Assembly (NCBI GenBank): GCA_019636515.1
Contig: JAHBXI010000003.1
Location: forward strand, 248,001 to 312,000
Origin: Phycisphaeraceae bacterium
GTDB taxonomy: Bacteria > Planctomycetota > Phycisphaerae > Phycisphaerales > UBA1924
Direction of reading: 5' to 3'
Length of the DNA stretch: 64,000 nucleotides
The notes below the pieces were generated by a model. It worked only from the letters and a program-made list of their open reading frames with translations, searched no databases and was not told where the DNA came from. Positions within the stretch are counted from its first letter, which is position 1. Each line of letters starts with the position of its first letter. Shown here one piece after another: positions 24,835 through 32,523 of this stretch. The position numbers and the translations under genes are program-made.

Positions 24835-24900
24835 ACAAATAACGACTCTCTCTCTCCTCCGGTGTGCCGCGCAGCGTTTGCTGGGCGGTACACTGCGCGC

Positions 24901-25239
24901 ATGATGTCGTTGATCCACCGATTGCTCGGGCGATTGCTCGGGCGAGCCACCTGGCCGGGCTTCATCGAACAAGACGGCGTTTCTGATCGGCGTCTCCCGG
25001 GCCGCGCGGCTTCCACCGCGTTCGGGCTGGCGATCGGCCTGACGATCGGACTGGTTCTCGGCGGAGCCTGCCTGGCGGGCATGACCGGCTGTCAGAAGGC
25101 GCTGTTCTCCCCCGATGAGGAGCGCAGTCCGTTCGATCGGTACGACACGATTCGCGGCCAGCGCGCCCCCACGTACAACGAGGATGAATACGGCCGTCGC
25201 AAGCCCAACGTCCGAGGTCGGCTGCTGACCAACGACTAA
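24901..25239 (+). CDS. Small membrane-anchored or lipoprotein-like planctomycete protein
   Basis: The 112-residue protein has a basic N-terminus, one hydrophobic segment (about 39-60) and then GMTGCQK, a loose lipobox-like site, followed by an acidic/charged tail (PFDRYDTIRGQRAP...GRRKPNVRGRLL). From memory, short proteins with a similar RYDxxRGxxxP...GRRxPNLRxRL tail recur in planctomycete genomes; the function is unknown. TACACT (24889-24894) lies exactly 6 nt before the ATG, a leaderless promoter arrangement. A 12-bp direct repeat (gattgctcgggc) encodes RLLGRLLGR near the start. Confidence 0.6.
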   Translation: MMSLIHRLLGRLLGRATWPGFIEQDGVSDRRLPGRAASTAFGLAIGLTIGLVLGGACLAGMTGCQKALFSPDEERSPFDRYDTIRGQRAPTYNEDEYGRRKPNVRGRLLTND

Positions 25240-25313
25240 TGGTGGTCGTAAAAAATACGGTCACGATCGAGTGTGGGTCTGGAACACCCATACAATCCGC
25301 GACACCATCGGGA

Positions 25314-25341
25314 TTGTCACAGGCCAACTCGGTTGTACACT
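25314..25341 (+). promoter_or_regulatory. Sigma-70-type promoter, TTGTCA-N16-TACACT
   Basis: TTGTCA (25314-25319), a 16-nt spacer and TACACT (25336-25341) form a good promoter. Transcription would start near 25348, leaving a 5' leader of about 25 nt (ATG 25372) or 105 nt (ATG 25453) before the amidase-like gene. Confidence 0.55.
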
Positions 25342-25452
25342 CTTTGAATAATCTTGCGTCCGCTCGACGATATGAGCAGCGGGACCCGGTGTTTTTTCGT
25401 CGCATTGAAGGTGGCCAAGCACCCAAGCCCAAGTCACGCGAGACCGAATCCG

Positions 25453-26121
25453 ATGGCAACACGCCGAACCAAACGCCACAGGTCCTCGCTTCGGACCCCA
25501 CCGATGACCCGCACGCAAGTGGTGTGGGGGCTGTTTGTGATGGGGATGACGTGCGTGGGCGGGGTGCTCTGGATGCTCGACCGATCGAACGGGGCTCCCC
25601 GCCTCGACGGGCTGGCGCTCGCCTCGCTGGTGTCGGCCAATCAGCCACCCTCGATTGACCTGGTTTTCAAGACACGCCGACCGATCGAGCACGGCCGCTG
25701 GAAGGCCGTGGTGATCCATCACAGCGCCTCCCCGTCGGGAACGCCCGAGTCGCTCGCCACCCGCCACGGGGACACGGCGTACCACTTCATCATCGGCAAC
25801 GGCCAGGGGATGGAGGACGGCGGCCTGTACGTGGATCATCGCTGGCTGCTCCAGGAAGCATCTCGGCACGCCCGTGGCGCCGACAGCGCGTGGTACGACC
25901 GAAACTCGATCTCGATCTGCCTGGTCGGCGATGGGGAGCGAGGGACCTACACACGCCAGCAGATGGACCGGCTGGTCGATCTCGTCCACGCCCTGGCGCG
26001 CCGGTTCGACCTGAGGACCGACAATATCGTGCTGCACCGGGACATCGCTCCCGACCGCGGCCCGGGGCGATTCTTCCCCGGCGCGGAGTTCCACGAGCGG
26101 ATCTCGACGCTCGCCAGGTAA
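25453..26121 (+). CDS. N-acetylmuramoyl-L-alanine amidase-like protein (Amidase_2/PGRP fold)
   Basis: The 222-residue protein has an N-terminal membrane anchor (about 19-42), then the amidase fold: VVIHHSA (zinc His at 89 or 90), an AYHFIIGNG strand, ISICLVGD, and LHRDIAPDRGPGRF (zinc His 195). The residue before PG, which is Cys or Asp in active members and the third zinc ligand, is Gly (codon GGC). Catalysis may therefore be lost or use another ligand. If active, it would cleave the peptide-glycan bond of murein in the periplasm. ATG at 25372 is an alternative start. Confidence 0.78.
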   Translation: MATRRTKRHRSSLRTPPMTRTQVVWGLFVMGMTCVGGVLWMLDRSNGAPRLDGLALASLVSANQPPSIDLVFKTRRPIEHGRWKAVVIHHSASPSGTPESLATRHGDTAYHFIIGNGQGMEDGGLYVDHRWLLQEASRHARGADSAWYDRNSISICLVGDGERGTYTRQQMDRLVDLVHALARRFDLRTDNIVLHRDIAPDRGPGRFFPGAEFHERISTLAR

Positions 26122-26150
26122 TTCCTCAGGCACGCTCGACGGCCTCGCCC

Positions 26151-26229
26151 TGATACGCATCACCCTGATACGCATCACCCTGATACGCAACCTGTGCGGA
26201 CGGCCCCCACGGCCCCCACGGCCCCCACG
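26151..26229. repeat. Two short tandem repeat arrays (15-bp x3 and 9-bp x3)
   Basis: Three copies of tgatacgca spaced 15 bp apart (from 26151, 26166 and 26181) are followed by three copies of cggccccca (26201-26227, 9-bp period). They lie just after the amidase-like gene and before the promoter zone of the subtilase. The copy number suggests replication slippage. No function is evident. Confidence 0.75.
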
Positions 26230-26413
26230 GGCCGCTCGGTTCATTTGACCGCGGGATTTTCATCCGTTCTTTATTCCATCGGCATGCACCGCGGGGCGAC
26301 GGCTGGTATCGTGCGCGCCGACGAGGCGGGAGGTAATGTGCCGCGTCTGGCATGGGGTGTTCGTGGGGAATGCCCGCGTTGCTTCGCCGCGTCGCTTTCA
26401 AGGAGAGATAGTC

Positions 26414-27943
26414 ATGCAAAGCCCCATCATCGGAGTGTTCGCGGCCGCCGCGATGAGCGTGGCGGCGGGGGCGGACGACTTTGTTCCCGGGGAACTGATC
26501 GTGGCGCCGGCGGCCCGGGCCGGGGATGCCCCGTCGATGGTGGATCGCGGGCGGGCCTTGTCGGTTCGTCTTCAACAGGCCGGCGTCGGGACGCTCGCGA
26601 TGGACCGGATCACCGGCACGCTGCTGGTGAGCGTGCCCGCGGGGCAGGAGGATCAGTGGCGTCGCGTCCTGATCCAGCGCGACGATGTGCTCTACGCGGA
26701 AGTCAACGGGATCGGGTCGGGCGGCCTGATCCCCAACGACACGCGCTTCCCAAACCAGTGGCACCTCCGCAACACCGGCCAGTCGGGGGGCAAGCCCGGG
26801 GCGGATGTTGACGCGGCGTTGGCATGGGACCTGTACACGGGGTCGTCGGCGGTGACGGTGGCGATCCTGGATTCGGGGATTGATTCCGACCATCCGGATC
26901 ACGCCGCCCGACTGGCCGCGGGCGGGTTCGACTTTGTGAATAACGACGCGAATCCCGAGGACGACCACTCGCACGGGACCTGGGTGGGCGGGGTTCTCGG
27001 GGCGATCGCCGACAATTCGTTCGGCGTCGCGGGGATCGACTGGGCGTGCCGAATGATGCACGTGAAGGTGCTCAACTCGTCAAACGGCGGGACCGTCTTC
27101 TGGCTCACGCAGGGCCTCAATCACGCGGCCAGTCGCCCGGAGGTTCACATCATCAGCATGAGCCTGATCAACTACCCGGGAAGCACCTCGCTGCAGAACG
27201 CGATCGCATCGGCCCGGGGCCAGGGCAAGATCCTGATTGCGTGCGCGGGCAACGGCGGGCTTGGCAACGCGGACACGAGTTGGCCCGGCGCCAGCCCCTT
27301 CACGATGTCCATCGGCGCGACCAACCGCCAGGACGCCCGGGCGGGGTTCTCCGGAACGGGAAACGCCCTGGACTTTGTCGCGCCGGGAGATGCGATCGTG
27401 ACCTCCGCCTTCAACACGCACGCGGACACCTCCGCGACGGTATCGGGGTGTTCGTTCGCGACGCCGCTGACGGCGGGCATCGCCTCCCTGCTGGTGGGCA
27501 AGGCGCTGGACCTTGGCCTGCCGGGCCTGACGCACGACGAGGTCTACAGCCTGCTCCTCGCGGGGGCGGAGGACCAGGTCGGCGCTCTTTCCGAGGACAC
27601 GCCCGGCCGGGACGTCTACATGGGGTGGGGCCGGTTGAACGCCCGGTCTTCGCTCGGGGCGCTGCTCGACCGATTCGACTGCGACCTCAACGGGGTGTGG
27701 GATGTCCTGGACCTGGCGTCGGGGCCTGATGCCGACACCGACCGGGACGGGATCCTCGACGCGTGCGACCCGTGCGTGAGCGTCGCCGACTTTGACGGTT
27801 CGGGGTTCATCGACCTCAATGATTTCATCGCCTTCGTGATCGCCTTCCTGGACGGCGACGACTCGGCCGACGCGGATGGCACCGGCTTCGTCGATACGGA
27901 CGACTACGACGCCTTTGTACGGGCTTTCGAGCGGGGGTGCTGA
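26414..27943 (+). CDS. Secreted subtilisin-like serine protease (S8) with C-terminal Asp-rich repeat domain
   Basis: The 509-residue protein has a signal peptide (1-19) and an S8 catalytic domain with Asp153 (AILDSGID), His187 (DHSHGTWVGG), the oxyanion Asn region ACAGNGG and Ser347 in SGCSFATP (usually SGTSMATP). The C-terminal 75 residues contain two Asp-rich, EF-hand/dockerin-like calcium loops (DFDGSGFIDLNDF and DADGTGFVDTDDY), typical of planctomycete secreted proteins. It should be a periplasmic or surface protease. The start is set by AGGAG 8-9 nt before the ATG at 26414. truA follows after 16 nt. Confidence 0.9.
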   Translation: MQSPIIGVFAAAAMSVAAGADDFVPGELIVAPAARAGDAPSMVDRGRALSVRLQQAGVGTLAMDRITGTLLVSVPAGQEDQWRRVLIQRDDVLYAEVNGIGSGGLIPNDTRFPNQWHLRNTGQSGGKPGADVDAALAWDLYTGSSAVTVAILDSGIDSDHPDHAARLAAGGFDFVNNDANPEDDHSHGTWVGGVLGAIADNSFGVAGIDWACRMMHVKVLNSSNGGTVFWLTQGLNHAASRPEVHIISMSLINYPGSTSLQNAIASARGQGKILIACAGNGGLGNADTSWPGASPFTMSIGATNRQDARAGFSGTGNALDFVAPGDAIVTSAFNTHADTSATVSGCSFATPLTAGIASLLVGKALDLGLPGLTHDEVYSLLLAGAEDQVGALSEDTPGRDVYMGWGRLNARSSLGALLDRFDCDLNGVWDVLDLASGPDADTDRDGILDACDPCVSVADFDGSGFIDLNDFIAFVIAFLDGDDSADADGTGFVDTDDYDAFVRAFERGC

Positions 27944-27959
27944 CGGCTACGGTTCCCGC

Positions 27960-28883
27960 GTGCCGCGGTACGCGCTGACCATCGCCTACGACGGGACGGA
28001 CTTCTGCGGATGGCAGAAGCAGGAGCCGACCGCCCAGCACGCGGCGGGCACCGGGTCGATGAAGCATGTGGAGCCGTCGCTGGTCGCGGGTGATCCGTCC
28101 CGCGTGGCGCTGCGCACCGTCCAGGCGGTGGTGGAAAAGGCGGTTCGAGAGGTGGTACGAGAGCCCGTCGTGGTCTTCGGCGCGAGCCGGACGGATTCGG
28201 GCGTACACGCCCGCGGGCAGGTCGCGGCGTTCACCTCCACCGACGACCCGGAGCGGGTCGCGCGTGGGGAAGGGTGGCCCGAGTCGCGGGGCGTCGAGGC
28301 ACTCCTGAGGGCCGTGAACGGCCGGCTTCCCGCCGACGTGCTGGCGACCTCGGCACGGCTCGTCCCGGGTGGCTTTGATCCGGTCGCGGACTGCGTTTCG
28401 AAGGGGTACTCGTACACGATCCTCGCGTCACGCACCAGGCCGCTGTGGGACCGCGCGTTTATTCACCAGGTCTGGGAGCCGCTCGACCTGGACCGCATGC
28501 GGGCGGCGGCGGAGATGCTGAAGGGGGAGCACGATTTCGCGGCGTTCGCGGCGGCCGGTCACGGGAGGCTCTCCACCGTGCGGCGGATCCTTGCCTGCAC
28601 GGTCGCCCAGATCCCCGTCCCCGGTGAACCGGCGGAGGAGGATCGCCGCCCCGCGGAAGGGCCGTGCGTCATGCCGTCGGGGCAACGGTACCGGATCGAC
28701 GTTTCCGGCAGCGGGTTCCTGTGGAACATGGTCAGGATTATCGCGGGGACGATCGTGGAGGCCGGTCGCGGCAGGCTCTCGGTCGATGATGTGAAGGCGG
28801 CCCTGGCGACGGGTGATCGCCGCCTCGCCGGGCCGACGCTGCCGGCGTGCGGCCTATGCCTGGAGTGGATCCGGTACGGATAA
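27960..28883 (+). CDS. truA: tRNA pseudouridine synthase A
   Basis: TruA isomerises U38-U40 in tRNA anticodon stems. The 307-residue protein starts RYALTIAYDGTDFCGWQKQ and has the catalytic Asp in GASRTDSGVHARGQVAAF, then SKGYSYTI and the FLWNMVRIIAGTIVEAGRG motif of the C-terminal half. An insertion of about 25 residues after the first motif and another before the last strand make it longer than the usual 250-270. The GTG at 27960 is supported by TACGGT (27948-27953) 6 nt upstream, although the gene also lies only 16 nt after the subtilase. Confidence 0.93.
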   Translation: MPRYALTIAYDGTDFCGWQKQEPTAQHAAGTGSMKHVEPSLVAGDPSRVALRTVQAVVEKAVREVVREPVVVFGASRTDSGVHARGQVAAFTSTDDPERVARGEGWPESRGVEALLRAVNGRLPADVLATSARLVPGGFDPVADCVSKGYSYTILASRTRPLWDRAFIHQVWEPLDLDRMRAAAEMLKGEHDFAAFAAAGHGRLSTVRRILACTVAQIPVPGEPAEEDRRPAEGPCVMPSGQRYRIDVSGSGFLWNMVRIIAGTIVEAGRGRLSVDDVKAALATGDRRLAGPTLPACGLCLEWIRYG

Positions 28884-29015
28884 AGGTCCCGGATGAAAGT
28901 GCCGGATGAATGATGATGGGCGATGGGTGGATCGGGTACGCTGGCCGGGGCGCGTGACGCCGTCGGCGTGGCGGGTGTCCGCGTTCCCACGTCGCCTGGT
29001 GGAGTCCGCCCGAGC

Positions 29016-30377
29016 GTGCGCATCCTGCACATCTCAACACGTCTGATCCTGGGCGGCTCGCAGGAGAACACCGTGCTCTCGTGCGAGGGCCAGGCTCGAC
29101 TCGGCCACAAGGTACACCTGGCGTTTGGTCCGATCCACGGCCCGGAAGGCTCGTTGCTCGACCGCGTGCTGGCGTTCAACCGCGGGTGCTCGGAGGGCCA
29201 GGAGCGGGTTCGCCCGGTCGGTCGCCACGTGCCGGTGCGCGATGCGGGCGAGCCGGTGGTGCCGATCGTGCTGCACGAAGTCCGGCACCTGGTTCGAGAG
29301 GTCAGCCCCGCGGCCGACTGGAAATGCCTGTCGGAACTCCGGGATCTCATCGGGCGCATCGGCCCGGACGTGGTCCACACGCACTCGAGCAAGGCGGGGA
29401 TTCTCGGGAGGAGGTCGGCGTGGACGTTCGCCCGTCCGGGCATGAAGCGCAGCGGGATCGACGCGAAGCCTCCCGGGATCGTTCACACCATCCACGGCCC
29501 TCCGTTCATGCCGGTGGAGGGGGGATTCGTCGGCCGTGCCAGGGGTCGGCTGCGCAACTGGGTGTACACGGTGGCCGAGCGTTCGGCGGCTCGACGCTGC
29601 CACGCGATCGTCTCGGTGGCGGACGCGATGACCCGGACGTTCCTGGATCGTTCGATCGGAGAGCCCGGGCAGTACGTGACGGTCTACTCGGGCATGGAGG
29701 TGGAGGCGTTTCTCACCCCCGGCCCTGGCCAGGACCGGGCCACGGCCAGGGCGAGCCTGGGTCTGTCGCGCGGTGACCTTGTGATCGGGACCGTGGCGAG
29801 GCTGGCCGAGCACAAGGGACATGACGACCTGCTCGACGCGCTGGCGGAGGACCTGCGGAGCCATCCATCGTGGCGGTTGCTGTGGGTCGGAGATGGGTGG
29901 TGGCGGACGCGGCTGATCGAACGGGCGCGGTCGATGGGCCTGCTCGTGCGCGAGGCGGATGTCCAGAGGCCAGCGCCCGAGGAAACCTCCCGGGCGAACA
30001 TCGTGGTGACGGGCCTTGTGCCCCCGGATCGCGTGCCCGCGATGATCCGGGCCATGGACATCCTCGCCCACCCGAGTTACCGGGAGGGCCTCCCGCGGAC
30101 GGTGCCCCAGGCGCTGCTGTGCGGGGTGCCGGTGGTGGCGTACGACGTGGACGGAACGGGCGAGGCGTGCATCGACGGCCAGACGGGCGTTCTGGTGCGG
30201 GCGGGGGACATCGACGGGCTTGGTGGCGGTGTGCGCGCGCTGGCGGAAGATCCGGCGGCCCGTGCTCGACTCGGGGCGGCCGGGCGCGAGCGGTGCGAGG
30301 ACCGCTTCGATTGCGAGAAGATGGTCGCCCAACTCGAGTCGGTGTACGCCAGGGCCGTGTCGGCCGCGCGGCGATGA
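29016..30377 (+). CDS. Glycosyltransferase family 4
   Basis: The 453-residue GT-B enzyme begins with the N-terminal strand VRILHISTRLILGGSQENT, has VHTHSSKAGILGRRSA, and a C-terminal nucleotide-sugar domain with VIGTVARLAEHKGHDDLLDA and the GT4 acceptor/donor motif HPSYREGLPRTVPQALLCGVPVVAYDVDGTGEA. It adds a sugar to a lipid- or glycan-linked acceptor on the cytoplasmic face of the membrane; donor and acceptor are unknown. A -10 candidate TACGCT (28937-28942) lies inside any longer version, so GTG 29016 (or GTG 28968) is preferred over ATG 28923. The fructosamine-kinase-like gene follows by 24 nt. Confidence 0.85.
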   Translation: MRILHISTRLILGGSQENTVLSCEGQARLGHKVHLAFGPIHGPEGSLLDRVLAFNRGCSEGQERVRPVGRHVPVRDAGEPVVPIVLHEVRHLVREVSPAADWKCLSELRDLIGRIGPDVVHTHSSKAGILGRRSAWTFARPGMKRSGIDAKPPGIVHTIHGPPFMPVEGGFVGRARGRLRNWVYTVAERSAARRCHAIVSVADAMTRTFLDRSIGEPGQYVTVYSGMEVEAFLTPGPGQDRATARASLGLSRGDLVIGTVARLAEHKGHDDLLDALAEDLRSHPSWRLLWVGDGWWRTRLIERARSMGLLVREADVQRPAPEETSRANIVVTGLVPPDRVPAMIRAMDILAHPSYREGLPRTVPQALLCGVPVVAYDVDGTGEACIDGQTGVLVRAGDIDGLGGGVRALAEDPAARARLGAAGRERCEDRFDCEKMVAQLESVYARAVSAARR

Positions 30378-30401
30378 CCAGCGATCAACCAGGAACACGC
30401 C

Positions 30402-31253
30402 ATGCGGCACCTGTCGGACAGGATCGAAAGAGCCACGGGTCGCCGGCCGGTGGGCTATGCGCCGATGAGCGGGGGGTGCATCGCCCAGGTCCACCGGGTC
30501 AGCATGCCCGGCGGGGGCTTTCTGGTCGCGAAAGTTGGAACATCGGCGGGAAACCTCGACACCGAGGCGTACATGCTCGGGCTCTTGAAGGAGCGTTCAG
30601 CGCTGCCGGTGCCCGGGGTTGTTCACGCCGAGCCGGACCTCCTGCTCATCGAGTTTGTCGAGGGGTCGAGCCGGTTCAGCCCGCGGGCTCAGCGGCACGC
30701 GGCGGACCTTCTCGCCGACCTGCACGGGAGGCCGGGCGAGCGGTTCGGCCTGGAGCGGGACACGCGGATCGGCTCTCTACCGCAGCCCAACAGGCCCAAC
30801 GAACGCTGGACGGAGTTTTTTCGTGACCTCCGCCTTCTCCACATGGCCGACGAGTCGGCCCGGGCCGGGGCGATTTCACCTGTCGCGCGGCGACGGATCG
30901 ACGCGCTGGCGCGACGGATCGGGGAGGTCATCGACGAGCCCGAGTATCCCTCGCTCCTGCACGGGGACGTATGGTCGGGCAACGTGCTCGCGGCGGGTGA
31001 TCGCGTGACGGCGTTTCTCGATCCGGCGGTGTACTACGGGCACGCGGAGATCGAACTGGCGTTCATCACGCTTTTCTCGACGTTTGGGCCGCCGTTTTTC
31101 GAAAGGTACGCGTGCTCCAGGCCGATCCGCCCGGGGTTCTTTGAGACCCGGTGTCACGTCTACAACCTGTACCCGCTGCTGGTGCATGCGAGGCTCTTCG
31201 GCGGAAACTACGGCTCCCGCGTCGAGGACACGCTTGAGGCGATTGGGTTCTGA
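30402..31253 (+). CDS. Fructosamine/ketosamine-3-kinase family protein
   Basis: Family members phosphorylate ketoamine (Amadori) sugars on proteins or small molecules so that the sugar falls off. The 283-residue protein shows GGCIAQVHRV (nucleotide loop), FLVAKV (Lys), IGSLPQPN with W..FF, the catalytic LLHGDVWSGN, and FLDPAVYYGHAEIELAF. These are the standard Fn3K blocks in normal order and length. Its position 24 nt after a GT4 gene suggests cotranscription, but the family is often orphan, so a glycan role should not be assumed. Confidence 0.9.
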   Translation: MRHLSDRIERATGRRPVGYAPMSGGCIAQVHRVSMPGGGFLVAKVGTSAGNLDTEAYMLGLLKERSALPVPGVVHAEPDLLLIEFVEGSSRFSPRAQRHAADLLADLHGRPGERFGLERDTRIGSLPQPNRPNERWTEFFRDLRLLHMADESARAGAISPVARRRIDALARRIGEVIDEPEYPSLLHGDVWSGNVLAAGDRVTAFLDPAVYYGHAEIELAFITLFSTFGPPFFERYACSRPIRPGFFETRCHVYNLYPLLVHARLFGGNYGSRVEDTLEAIGF

Positions 31254-31268
31254 CGGGGTGCTCACCGA

Positions 31269-31281
31269 CACCGCGGCGGTG
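31269..31281. terminator. Short hairpin between convergent genes
   Basis: CACCG-CGG-CGGTG (31269-31281) is a perfect 5-bp inverted repeat in the 53-nt gap between the Fn3K-like stop and the M28 peptidase stop. It has no T run. Weak candidate. Confidence 0.3.
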
Positions 31282-31306
31282 GACGATCGGCCTTGACCGC
31301 CCGTGG

Positions 31307-32389
31307 TTACCGACGCGTTTCTGACCGATCCTGGTCCGTGGGGGCGGGGGTGGGGGAAGGCTCGGCGAGGTCGATCGTGGCGGCAACGATCCCTCTCACG
31401 GCACGCACGAGCCGGTCCTGGTCGATGGTCTCGACGGTGTCGGTGGGCTTGTGGTAGTGAGGGTTGCGGAAGTTGGCGGTCCCGGTGAGCATGATCGCCG
31501 GCACGCCCTGGGCCAGGAACGGGGCGTGGTCCGAGCGGAGGATGTCGGGAATAGGCACGGGCAGGAAGTCGAACGGTTCAATCCGCAGGCCCTGTGAGGC
31601 GGACTCAAAGGCGCGGGCGAAGCGGCGGTTGACGTCCTTGTGCGCGGCGATGGTGACGGCGGCGAGGAAGTCCCCGGTGGTCGAAGGCTCAAAGACACCC
31701 TTGATGGGCTCGACCGGTGTTTTCTGGCACCCCGGCTCGACGCAGTAGAACCCGATGCACTCGAGGCTGACCATCGCCACGAGATTCTGGTCTTGAGGCT
31801 CGGCCGCGTGACGGGCGGCGTGGTGGCGAGAGCCGATCAAGCCGATTTCCTCGAGATTGAAGAAGACCAGCCGGACCGTTCGGCGCATCGGGTGACCGCG
31901 CAGGACCCTCGCCGATTCAAGCAGGGCGGCGGTTCCCGACCCGTTGTCGTCGGCCCCGGGGGAGCGTGCCACGGCGTCGAAGTGCGCCCCGATCAGGACC
32001 ACTTCCCCGGGAAGTTCCACCCCGGGGATCTCGACGATGATGTTGTTCCAGAACTCCGGGGCGCCGGCCTGGTCATCCTCCCGCCGAGGTCCGTCGTCGT
32101 TCGATCCGGTACGACCGAGCCTCATGACGGGGGAGACCCATTCGATCGGCTGGAGGGTCGGTTCGTATCCCATCTCCCGCAGACGATCGACCAGCATCCG
32201 CTCGGTAGCGCGAAGCCCGCGTCGGTGCTCATCATCACCCAGCGGCGCGCGCGAGGTCGGCAGCAGGCGGAGCGAACGCATGACCTCGTCGGCGCTGACG
32301 TCCTCGGCCGGGCCGGCGGATGCGTGAGCCGCGGCCATCGCGGCCAGACAGATGCTCCACGACATGGGGAACCTTCGGGTACGTTTCAT
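31307..32389 (-). CDS. Secreted M28-family zinc aminopeptidase
   Basis: The 360-residue protein has a signal peptide (about 1-25) and the co-catalytic two-zinc site of M28: His136/Asp138 (GAHFDAV), bridging Asp147 (GADDNGSG), catalytic Glu180 with Glu181 (FNLEEIGLIGS), Asp287 (RSDHAPF), and a His in NPHYHKPTDT (311-313). It should trim N-terminal residues from peptides in the periplasm. The ATG at 32389 has TACCGT (32396-32401, minus strand) exactly 6 nt upstream, a leaderless arrangement, so it is probably transcribed apart from the ROK gene upstream. Confidence 0.9.
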   Translation of the reverse strand: MKRTRRFPMSWSICLAAMAAAHASAGPAEDVSADEVMRSLRLLPTSRAPLGDDEHRRGLRATERMLVDRLREMGYEPTLQPIEWVSPVMRLGRTGSNDDGPRREDDQAGAPEFWNNIIVEIPGVELPGEVVLIGAHFDAVARSPGADDNGSGTAALLESARVLRGHPMRRTVRLVFFNLEEIGLIGSRHHAARHAAEPQDQNLVAMVSLECIGFYCVEPGCQKTPVEPIKGVFEPSTTGDFLAAVTIAAHKDVNRRFARAFESASQGLRIEPFDFLPVPIPDILRSDHAPFLAQGVPAIMLTGTANFRNPHYHKPTDTVETIDQDRLVRAVRGIVAATIDLAEPSPTPAPTDQDRSETRR

Positions 32390-32467
32390 GGTGCAACGGT
32401 AGGTGGAGATCGATGGCTCGCGGATGCCGCGGGTTCACGCGGATGCCGCGAGATTTCGCGAGCCAAG

Positions 32468-32523
32468 ACGTGGGGGTGTCGTGGGGGGTGACGTGGGGGG
32501 TGACGTGGGGGTGATGTGGGGGG
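32468..32523. repeat. G-rich 11-12-bp tandem repeats (quadruplex-prone)
   Basis: Five units resembling GTGGGGGGTGAC give five runs of 5-6 G at 32472-32476, 32483-32488, 32495-32500, 32507-32511 and 32518-32523, each separated by six bases. The array abuts the ROK kinase stop codon and lies about 70 bp from the promoter of the M28 gene. The G-rich strand is the plus strand, the template for both neighbours. The spacing suits intramolecular G-quadruplex formation. Confidence 0.75.
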
